Origin: Daedaleopsis sinensis
Taxonomy: Eukaryota > Basidiomycota > Agaricomycetes > Polyporales > Polyporaceae
Length of the DNA: 64,000 nt
Assembly (NCBI GenBank): GCA_033807695.1
Contig: CM066305.1
Coordinates: forward strand, 2,046,001-2,110,000
Direction of reading: 5' to 3'
The notes under the pieces: generated by a model
The model's input: the letters and a program-made list of their open reading frames with translations, nothing else
The model's database searches: none
What the model was told of the DNA's origin: nothing
In this document: positions 55,302-64,000 of the stretch, piece by piece
Position numbering within the stretch: position 1 is the stretch's first letter
How the letters are laid out: every line of letters starts with the position of its first letter
Translations under genes and position numbers: made by a program

Positions 55302-57131
55302 ATGCCCAGACTCAACGTTGCGATTGTGTGAGTGTACATCATATTAGCACGCAGTTTTCCCGCTGACTTGAATCCTAGAGGAGCCGGCCTCAGTGGACTG
55401 ACGCTCGGCCTTGCTTTGCGAAAGTTCGTTCCAGATGTCCAGTTTGAGCTGTATGAGAGCGCATCCCAGCTATCGGAGGTCGGTGCTGGAGTCAGCTTGT
55501 CGCCCCGTGTATGGGCGATTATGCAGCACATCGGCTTGGAGTCAGTCCTCTTGCCACTGACTGGAGGTGATGGTGCGCACAGTGAGTAGATCTATTCACC
55601 ACAACCCTCACGACTCGGAGCTAGTTGATCATGAGCATCTCCTCAAGCTGTGCGTACTATCTATCGCAAGTCCGACCAGGCTGAAGGGTGGGGCTTTGAG
55701 GATGTCCCGGTCTCCGGTGCGTGACAGTTGTTGAGACGAATATAGGCCTGAAACGCTCATGGTCACATAGAGACGTCCTACACCGTCCATCGCGTCGACC
55801 TGCAGAAGGTCCTGCTGGAACAGATCGAGAAGACACACACCGTTCATCTACGCAAGCGTCTCCAGTCCTATATTCAGCCTGATGACGGCGTCGGCCTCAT
55901 AGAGCTCCGTTTCCAGGACGGTACTCCGGCGACGTGCGATGTCCTCGTTGGCGCTGACGGAGTGCGCTCGGCCGTGCGAGGCACTATGTACAACAAGCTC
56001 GCCGATGATGCGCTCGCTGCCGGCAAGACGGAAGAAGCTGCTCAGTTGCGGGCGCGGGGTCCCGCTATCTTCTCGGGCCTCGTCGCGTACAGAACGTTGA
56101 TCCACAAGGCATCGTTGTCTGAAGAGGATGCCCAACATCCGGGGCTTGATCCTCAAGGCGTGATGCTGGTGAGCAGGATGTAGGTATCATCGAGAAGAGC
56201 CTCCACTCATATGGTGTATCGCGACAGTACTGCGGAAAGAACAGGGTGTGTGCTTTGATCCTTGACTTGGAGTTTGCTGTTCCTGACTCGCTCGTCAGAA
56301 TCTGGTCGTATATCCCATCTCGCAAGGCCGTATCCTCAATATCGCCGCTGTGTTCACCGACCAGGGTCAAGTTGGAGGCAGCGTCTACGAAGGACCGTGG
56401 GTGTCACCTGCGACCAAGGACGAGATCGTGGAGCGGTTTGAAGGATGGGAGCCAGACGTACAGGAGATTGTGAAGGTGATTCAGCCCTCGCGTGCTCTTC
56501 GCATTCATCTCATCTCATACATCCTGAAATCAGCACATCCAAGGGCCCGCGCAGAGATGGGTGATCAATGTAGTCAACGAACTGCCAACGTACGTCCAGG
56601 GACGCGTTGCGCTCGTAGGGGATGCAGTAAGTTGTCGTAATGTATCTGTCCGATCTTCAATTGCTGACCCCCGATACAGGCGCACTCCATGTGCCCGACC
56701 CAAGGAGCTGGCGCGGGCCAATGCTTCGAGGTGAGTTCCCTGCCTATCGTTTGGGGACATTGGCATTCTGACTAACTCAATGTGGCAAATGACAGGACAT
56801 TTACCAGCTCGCGCGACTGCTTAGTCGGGAGGACGTCACGAAAGAGAACGCATCGCTCGCTCTGCAGGTCTACGATGAAACGCGGCGACCCTTCTCCCAG
56901 AATGTTGCCGCGCTTTCCTACTTGAGTGGCAGGACGATGCACTTCAATACGCCGCAGTACGCTGACCTGACCGAAGAAGCGAGTGCCTCGGGCAAGGTGT
57001 TCACCCGAGAACAGCTTCGAGAGACATCAGAATCGCTCAAGGGGCAGTGGACCTGGCGACAGGGTCCGACGGTTGCGGAAGACACGGACGTCGCCTTCCG
57101 GAAGCTGGACGAAGTGATTTCCAAAGCGTAG
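55302..57131 (+). CDS. FAD-dependent monooxygenase (salicylate-hydroxylase-like), tandem copy 1
   Basis: Group A flavoprotein hydroxylase: NAD(P)H-dependent hydroxylation of an aromatic or related substrate. MPRLNVAIV is interrupted by intron 55328-55378 within the FAD motif, giving VGAGLSGLTLGLALRKF. ELYESASQLSEVGAGVSLS ends the dinucleotide fold. The DG motif is VLVGADGVRSAVRG and the GD motif is VALVGDAAHSMCPTQGAGAG, both intact. Further exons give GLVAYRTLIHKASLSEE, GRILNIAAVFTD and the helical end PFSQNVAALSYLSGRTMHF. About eight introns. The substrate cannot be read from sequence. It is a diverged tandem duplicate of the next gene. Confidence 0.87.
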
Positions 57132-57585
57132 GGGATGTAGAAACTTAGCTACTGTAGGTACGACGAAGGTCTATGAAGGTCTGAGTTTCTCTTGACAGAC
57201 GCGAGAGGACCAATCACAGGGTGACCAGGCCGCTAGCAAGGACGCATTGATACCTTGGATATTCCTTGTTGCGCAGCAGCGCCATGTCGTCGGGTGCGAT
57301 ACCGTGTCATCATGGTCGCAGGGCTCACAGGATAACAGACAGGTCCAGGCTACAGTACTCCGAGTCTATACCCAAAGCATCGTCTTTAACCTCGCTAAAG
57401 CCGCCCCATACAATCGAACAAGTCACTATGAACGCGCAAGGAAGTGATGGAGCTTGAACTCTATGTCAAATGGGACCCAGATGGATATATAGTGAACCTG
57501 CACGATTCCCATGTTGTGCAGATCCTGGGATCCAGTGCAGAAGTTTTGCCAGCTGCACCCCTCCGGTTGTCGAGCTCAGTTGACG
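57132..57585. other. Spacer between the tandem monooxygenases
   Basis: 454 bp holding the 3' region of copy 1 and the promoter of copy 2. No gene or repeat recognised. Confidence 0.5.
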
Positions 57586-59408
57586 ATGCCGAAGTTCACA
57601 GTTGCGATCATGTCAGTTCACGCAACTATTCCGAGTCGTGTGTAATCCTAACCTGATTCCACCCACAGAGGGGCTGGCTTAAGCGGTCTAACGTTCGCGA
57701 TAGCTCTCCAGAAGTATGCCCCAGACGTTGAGTTCACGATATACGAGGGCACCTCCCAGGTGGCGGCAATAGGTGCTGGGATTGGGATGCAGCAACGCCC
57801 CTGGACTATCATGCGTGCCTTGGGTGTCGACGGAGACTTATCCCAAGTATCTGGGGACGGAAACCATCAACGTACGTATTCAACTAGTAGATTATCAGTG
57901 TCAGGTGCGTTCTCATTAACCATTGCCCATAGAACTGCCTTTCACCTTTCGCAAAGCCGACCAGCCTGAGGGTGTCGAACTGGTCAACGTTGACATGGCA
58001 GGTATGTATAGAAAACAGCCCCTAGGTGATGACCATTATCTAACCACCCGCTCGTCAGAGAAAGCGTATACATTCCACAGAGCGGACCTACAGAGGGTGT
58101 TCTTGAACCATCTAGACCCGCAACGCACCATACAGGTGGCCAAGCGCTTAGTTTCCTACAACCACGAGGCAGGCATGAGTCTTTTTCAGCTACGCTTCCA
58201 GGACGGCTCGACGGCAACATGCAACGTCCTTATAGGCTCGGACGGAGTCCGCTCGACTGTCAGGAACTGTATGTACTCTGAGTTAGCGGATGCTGCTCTG
58301 AGGATAGGCAACGACGAAGAGGCCATGGAGCTGAGGTCGCACATACCAGCGATGTTCTCGGGGTTCGTCGTGTACAGAAACGTCATCAAGAAAGAAACGT
58401 TGGACGCGGAGACTGCCGCACATCCCGCGATGAACAGAACAGCTTTTGTGAGTTCAACGTCATCACGAGACGAAAGTCATGGCTTACCCGGCTACACAGT
58501 ACATCGGAAAGAACAGGGTTGGTCGGTCGTGATCCGATGTTCTAGCACGAAGGGCGATTAGCTGAAATGCATTTGCCATAGCATCTGGTAACATACCCTA
58601 TTTCCCAAGGCCGCGCTCTCAATGTCGGAGCCATGGTTCATAGGCAAGACAACACCGAAGACGTGGCTGGAAACTCCGCTGGGTCTTGGACGTCGATAGT
58701 CAATAACGACGAGTTCGCCGATCGGTATGCGGGCTGGGAACCGGATGCGCAATTGATCCTGAAGGTGAGTGCGCTTCCTGGTAACGTGTTAAATCGTTGC
58801 CTCGATACTGATCAGTATTGACTGTCTTCAGCATCTGAAGGGAGCTTCGAAGTGGACCATCAACACGGTCAAGCCACTTCCTACTTATGTGCATGGTAAC
58901 ATCGCGCTCATGGGGGACGCGGTGAGCGAGTTTGAAAGTGCGACCACCTTCCTATTCTGAACATGTCCCTCAGGCGCATGCGATGACTCCACACCAAGCA
59001 GCGGGTGCAGGACAAGGCTTCGAGGTGAGCCGTCACAACGTAGCGCTGTCCACGTGGGTATTGAGAGCCGTACAGGATGGCTTCCTCCTCGCGCAGCTTC
59101 TCGGCCGCGCAGATGTCACGAAGGAGAAGATCGCGGTCGCACTCCAGGTCTACGACGAGATCAGGCGACCGCTCTCCCAGAAAGTAGCGACACTGTCCCT
59201 GCGCCTTGGTGCACTGTCCTGCCTTAATTCTCCAGAGTTTGCGCACCTCACTGAGGAGGAGAGTGCCACCGGGACGGCACTCTCCTCTCAACAGCTCGAC
59301 TGGCTGGGCGCAGAGGTTGAGCGGTCGAGGGACTGGCGCAAGTCCTCATCTATAATGGATGAGAATGAGCGTGTGTTGCGAAGGATGGATGAGGTCATGG
59401 GAAGTTGA
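57586..59408 (+). CDS. FAD-dependent monooxygenase (salicylate-hydroxylase-like), tandem copy 2
   Basis: ATG 57586 (MPKFTVAII) with an intron at the same place in the FAD motif as copy 1, giving IIGAGLSGLTFAIALQKYAP. ERYTIYEG-like FTIYEGTSQVAAIGAGIGMQ follows. DG motif VLIGSDGVRSTVRN, then FSGFVVYRNVIKKETLDAET. GD region HGNIALMGDAAHAMTPHQAAGAGQ is split by an intron at 58921. C-terminal helices RRPLSQKVATLSLRLGAL. Similarity to copy 1 is clear over the whole length with many substitutions, so the duplication is not recent. The exon around 58530-58600 (RKEQGWSVV) needs careful splicing; I see no certain disabling mutation. Confidence 0.83.
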
Positions 59409-59793
59409 CGAGACAGAAAGCAATCACCTGGTTGTTGCAATGCGGTGTTTGGCTATGGGGATAAGAAAGATGCTCTTCGCATTTTATGCAGAACCATCTT
59501 AAGGCTATTGTCGATACCATACGGTTTTCGTGCGTGTTGTGCAAGTTTTCCAAGAGAAAAGCATTGGAAAGCTTGTATCGTGAGTACGAGGAAGGTAATG
59601 AAGTCGATGGCATCTACAGGTTGCACCCTTTTGCACCCTTTACATGTGCATGTACGGATGTCTTTGCCTCATTCCCCGGTCATCATGTCACAATGATGTG
59701 TTTGAAGAGGTCTAGGATAGCAATGGTACATAGCGACAAGTCGGAGGAGAAGTCGAACAACGGAAGGAGCAAGACACTGTCCCAGAATAACAC
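59409..59793. other. Convergent 3' region
   Basis: 385 bp between the stop of monooxygenase copy 2 and the stop of RPB7. Nothing recognised. Confidence 0.5.
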
Positions 59794-60681
59794 TCAGTCG
59801 ATAACGCCCAGGTGGTCTTCCTTGATCGTTCCAATGGCGAACTACCGAAGACAAATGAGGGCAAATGAGAGTGTCAGAGCAGCGACAGCAGAAGGATTTC
59901 GTTCAGCGTGTCAACTTGTAGTGAGAAGCAGGTGTTAGGACATAGATAGCCTTACGCACAATTTCTGTCGCGTCGACACGCGTGCCGACAATTTTTAGGC
60001 GGACCCGAGTGTTCTTCTCGATAACCTGTAGACGTAGCCCCGTCGCAAGGTCTCGAGGATAGTAAAGATTGGAAGAAGACCGACCTGATCTTCTGACGCA
60101 AACGATGGGGGATTCGAATTTGGGTCGAATTTCAGTTCTGGGTGTATGAGCTAAAGGAAGTCGATGTATATGTCACTACACAAAGTGGTACTTGATTTTG
60201 TGGCGCATGCAAACTCACTTGATGGGACACGAAGACCTGCAAAGGTCCCACATCCGCGAAGAACCCCATCTATACCCCATGGTCACGCTCAGCATCCCAC
60301 AGCCCAGCGTACGATGCATAAGACATATGGTGAGAATGACACACCTTGTTGACATTGCTTACAACCCCGTCCATGACCTGCCCCTTAAATGGCTTGAACA
60401 CGATGGCGCGGTAGCGCGTTACGAACTCCGCCTGCCCACTTCCTGGCATGACCATGCCCTTCCCAATGTCGAGTATCGAGACGACCGCAATGATGTATCC
60501 AAACTCGCCCGAGCAAGTTCCCTCTACGTCGGAGTAGAGCTTGGACTCCAAGAAATTGAGCATCCGCGGCCCGAAGTAGGACGGGTGTAAATGGATCGTA
60601 TGCGAGAGCTCTTTCTATGGAATAGCGGCTGAGCAATATGACCTCTTGATGAGATAGATAGACACATACAATGAAGAACAT
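59794..60681 (-). CDS. RPB7: RNA polymerase II subunit RPB7
   Basis: RPB7 with RPB4 forms the stalk of RNA polymerase II. A 4-codon first exon (MFFI, ATG 60681) is spliced to KELSHTIHLHPSYFGPRMLN, then FLESKLYSDVEGTCSGEFGY, DIGKGMVMPGSGQAEFVTRY, RAIVFKPFKGQVMDGVVSNV. Short exons follow: MGFFADVGPLQVFVSHQ, LIHPELKFDPNSNPPSFASE, VIEKNTRVRLKIVGTRVDAT and the last, FAIGTIKEDHLGVID, with TGA at 59794-59796. These match the tip and OB-fold domains from end to end. Divergently transcribed from the transporter at 60948 with 266 bp between. Confidence 0.96.
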
Positions 60682-60947
60682 CTTGGAACGACCGTCGCTC
60701 CCAGCAGCTAGGTCTAGTATCCGGCGGCGTCCGAGTCGCTGAGAGCAGAGACAAGACAAGACGGCGCCTACCACCGCCCTCGACGAGCGTTCGATTCGGG
60801 CGGCTATACGTTATTGCGCGTGACGTCACGCGCTGGTCGTAAGGAGCCGAGGACAACGTGTTCAAGGCCACATCGCACTAGCATGTCTCTTACTCGCCAG
60901 TTCTCCATCTCCTTCGTCCTGCATTATCTCCGGTGCCGTACCACACG
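60682..60947. promoter_or_regulatory. Divergent promoter RPB7 / nucleotide-sugar transporter
   Basis: 266 bp shared upstream region with a CpG-rich centre and the palindromic TGACGTCA (about 60819-60826), the classical CRE/ATF-type octamer. The octamer is seen; its use is inferred. Confidence 0.6.
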
Positions 60948-62417
60948 ATGAGCCTGCTCACGGCCGGCCAGGGTCTCCGCGGGCTGACCCTCTCGATGAT
61001 CTCCGAGTGGGCTACAATATTCGCACTCATCTTCGGAGGGTGTTGCAGGTACGGATGTTTGAGTCGCCTGCAGCCGCATTCTCAGCTAATCTTGCTGTTC
61101 ACTTCCTCACAGCAATGCCATCACGCTTGAACAACTTACTCGCGCGCATCCCCACGCTGGATCCCTCATCACTTTTGCGCAATTCATCCTGATTTCTGCG
61201 CACGGCCTACCGACTTTCCTTACATCCGTCCGATGGCATAGCATACCATTGCCTAAGTTCAAGACGAGGAGGATACCTCTCGCGCCATATATCGTCCAGG
61301 TAGCGCTGTTCTACGCAATCTCGCTCCTCAACAACCTAGCATTTGCGTACAAGATCCCTATGCCAATACATATCATCTTCAGGAGTGGTGGCCTGGTTGT
61401 CAATATGCTCCTGGGCTGGGCATTCGGTCGTAAGAGGTGAGTTTTAAGTGTGAATGTGGCCAAAATGCCACGATTTCTAAACCTGCGCGAGAAACAACGC
61501 ATTCAGGTACTCCATGAATACGTCCTCAGCTGATCTGCCCCCTCAGTTATACCATGATGCAAATCGGATCTGTGTTTCTCGTGACTCTAGGCGTCGCGTT
61601 CACCACTTTGTCGGCTTCCGTGTCCAAGCCGCGAGTCTCGTCTGGCAAGAACACTGCGGATACATCAACCTCACAATACGCCATCGGAATCGCCATCCTC
61701 TCCCTTGCACTTCTACTCGCAGGAGCACTCGGCCTCGCACAAGATTGGACGTACGGCCGATACATCCGCAACCGATCAGAACCTCCAGCAAATGGAGCAG
61801 CACACCAGAAGTATAATGGGGCCGCTGTGCAAACAGATAAGGGCAGCGCGAACGGAAGTCGCAAGCTTTCCCCGTCTGCCCTCTCCTCTTCCGAGATTCA
61901 GCCGTGGCAAGAAAGCATGTTCTACCTCCACTTCCTCTCCCTACCTATGTTCTTCTTCGTCCGACAAGACCTCGCAACCCAGTTCCGCGCCCTCCACTCC
62001 AGTCCCTCGGTCCACCTCTTCCTTCCTCTTGAGACCTCCTTCATGCCCACTCTGTATCCTCCCTTCGGTCTCTCGCAGCAGCTGGCTCTCCCAAAGGTGC
62101 TCGATGTCCGCATTCCAAGCGGCTACATACCTCTCGCGCTCACCACTCTCACCTCGCTTGTGTGCGTATCGGGCGTGAACCGGCTCACGGCGCGCGTGAC
62201 CTCGCTTACGGTCACCCTCGTGCTCGTCGTGCGCAAGGCGGTGTCGATGGTCATCAGCGTTGTGCTATTCGGTGCGAAGACATCGCCGGGGAAGAGCGCA
62301 GACTACGACGCAGGCATGATGTGGGCAGGGGCCGCGTTTGTGTTCCTCGGGACGATGGGGTACGCGGCAGGCACGCGCAAGAGCAATACCCAGGCGCAGA
62401 AGGTGAAAACGGATTGA
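60948..62417 (+). CDS. UAA-family nucleotide-sugar transporter (Yea4-like)
   Basis: UAA transporters exchange UDP-sugars, such as UDP-GlcNAc, for UMP across ER or Golgi membranes, feeding chitin and glycan synthesis. A 431-residue protein in three exons (introns 61049-61112 and 61437-61546; exons sum to 1296 nt). Marks: SNAITLEQLTRAHPHAGSLI, LPLPKFKTRRIPLAPYIVQV, FYAISLLNNLAFAYKIPMPI, HIIFRSGGLVVNMLLGWAFG, MMQIGSVFLVTLGVAFTTLS, PWQESMFYLHFLSLPMFFF, GVNRLTARVTSLTVTLVLVV and RKAVSMVISVVLFG. About ten spans. A roughly 50-residue hydrophilic insert (NRSEPPANGAAHQK and on) lies between the halves. Location and substrate are inferred from the family. Confidence 0.9.
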
Positions 62418-62919
62418 AAGTGAAGACTAATTTATGTATGCTGGACTCAGTTTCACAGAGCGGCGGATTGTTGTCGGTGCGATAGATAAGATATTGTTGT
62501 ACATTGATATATTGACAGGAACTTCACGGAAAACACGACGTTAGGTGCATGTACATCCGGATATAGATACAAGTACATCAGAATAGAGATCATAGCATTG
62601 TTGTATTTAGACGAACAACAGGGCAGACAAATAGATGTGGTTGCAAAGCATGGTGGAAAACGGGAGTGTGCGTAGGAATGTGGCAGATCAGGAGATCAGG
62701 AGTTGCGACAGATTTGAGCAATAACAAAGGTTCTGGTGGGTGCGAGGAAGCGTGCAGTGGGTTACAACAAAAGCAAAAAATAACAGTGCAAGCATTGCAT
62801 TTCGGAAACAATCTGAATAGGATGTAGCGCGGTGAGCGAGGACGACGAGGAAAATGGAACAAGCAACGGTCGTATCTAGTAGGCTGGCCAGACGTGATGT
62901 GGTCGGATCCATCCGTAGG
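62418..62919. other. 3' region
   Basis: 502 bp between convergent stops of the transporter and the partial gene at the right edge. A/T-rich near 62480-62600. Nothing else recognised. Confidence 0.45.
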
Positions 62920-64000
62920 TTATGAGCTCCTGGGTCCTGGAAACTGGCCTGCAGGGTTGTGTTTGTGGTGGTTTTCATCATGGTCGTAAAATAAATTGAC
63001 GTAACGCGTTTGTCTCCAGAGGCGGAACCGAGGGTGGGCATCCAGCGCAGCCAGCGATCCGCCCACGAAGGATTCCCAATTGCGACGCATCGCACGGTTC
63101 GCCGCTACAGATGCGGAAACCATGCGTGCTGGCACGATGGGATTCGCTGCCATGGGCAATGGCAAGCTTCCCCGCGTTCCCGAGAGCTTGCCACGACATA
63201 TGTGGGATCCAGGTCTTTAAGGTTTGTGGTAAAAACTGCATGAAGTAGGTCCGCGGGTCCAGGGGTCCTTCCTTTCCGCCGGCACGGGCCCGGACTTCAC
63301 CAGCGATATGGGAGGAGCGACCTGAAAAGGCCGCCCAGTTCCGGGGCGAGGTTGGCCGGGATATGGAGGGGCAACAGTATCCACCTTTTGCATTAACAGA
63401 ATAACAATTATCGAACCGGACTCGAGCAAGTGAGAGATAATTAGACGGGACTGAGGCGGCGAGAGAGTGGGAGCGGGAGACAGGTACAGTAGTAGGGAGG
63501 CGGGGTACGTATAATCGGGCAGTATAGCTACGACTAGAAGGACACTCACAACTCCTGGCCCGTGGCTATGTTCCAAGTCTTCCGGAACAGCTCCTTCGCT
63601 GGGCTGGGCTTGCTGGAAACCTTTGCGAACGCGACTGTATCTAGGGTGTTCACGTAGTTGTGCAGGTAGGGTTCATACTGGGCGCAGGAGATCCGAGACG
63701 TTCAGGCACCAACGCAGGTCCGCATGAGACCAGGTCAAACACGAGAGCACAGATTAGAACAAGGTTATTCGAGGGCAAGGAGCAAAGGGGAGGGGGAAAG
63801 CACGTCAGTACATATAAGCGACGCCCGATGGTCTATACTCACCGTTCTGTTCCAATGGCGGTACCAGCCCCAGGTCTCCCAACTTTCCCAAGCGTCATCT
63901 TCCCAGTTCGCGCGGTTGTGCCAGGCATGTTCAGTGACGACCTCACGCACAATAGGGCTCACCGAGTCTGTCGCCAGACATTCGACGAACCCCTCAAGGG
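62920..64000 (-). CDS. Partial gene running off the right edge, unrecognised
   Basis: Minus-strand exons enter from the right edge: VECLATDSVSPIVREVVTE and WEDDAWESWETWGWYRHWNR up to an intron donor near 63842. Next comes EPYLHNYVNTLDTVAFAKVS, then KELFRKTWNIATGQEL up to a donor near 63552. A later exon ends RQTRYVNLFYDHDENHHKHN and so on with TAA at 62920-62922. The joins between about 63150 and 63420 are unresolved: an in-frame TAA near 63220 must lie in an intron or the model is wrong. Trp- and His-rich, no membrane span seen. I do not recognise the family. Confidence 0.45.

Overview
The window is nuclear DNA from a filamentous basidiomycete, most likely an Agaricomycete close to the polypores. 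The evidence is dense short introns (mostly 48-70 bp, GT-AG with CTNAC-like branch sites), a chitin synthase with a myosin-like motor, a basidiomycete-type histidine acid phosphatase and a CACTA/Plavaka-type transposase. No prokaryotic features, CRISPR array, rRNA or tRNA was seen. Most gene models here were assembled by hand from splice signals and reading frame; where exon lengths were summed and found divisible by three, the entry says so.

Layout. (1) 1-6311: two conserved minus-strand genes, the 5' part of a myosin-motor chitin synthase and the complete coatomer beta-prime gene (SEC27). (2) 6865-31454: a 24.6-kb island with 11-bp terminal inverted repeats (CACAGGGTGCA) inside inverted arms of more than 2 kb, flanked on both sides by the trinucleotide GAA. 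Each arm holds a short hairpin and a GC-rich 105/125-bp minisatellite. Inside are a Plavaka-like transposase, a putative transposon-associated accessory protein, a SUN-domain protein, a C-terminally membrane-anchored WD40 protein, a coiled-coil tail-anchored protein, two paralogous leucine-rich-repeat-like proteins and three unrecognised proteins. I read it as one giant CACTA/Plavaka-type element with cargo, inserted in the divergent promoter between SEC27 and the membrane-protein gene at 31815. (3) 31815-47187: a multispan membrane protein, a flavin monooxygenase, a secreted or anchored phytase-type phosphatase, a Ser/Pro-rich signal-anchor protein, a chorismate-lyase-fold candidate, a CoA-diphosphatase NUDIX hydrolase and a Cys-cluster protein. 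(4) 48122-62417: dipeptidyl peptidase III, an auxin-efflux-carrier-family transporter, a foldback sequence, a tandem pair of FAD monooxygenases, RPB7 and a UAA-family nucleotide-sugar transporter. (5) A partial minus-strand gene runs off the right edge.

The flanks are ordinary conserved single genes. The island genes belong to lineage-restricted or expanded families, and at least four of the cargo products carry predicted membrane anchors. That contrast, with the precise ends, is the most interesting feature of the window.
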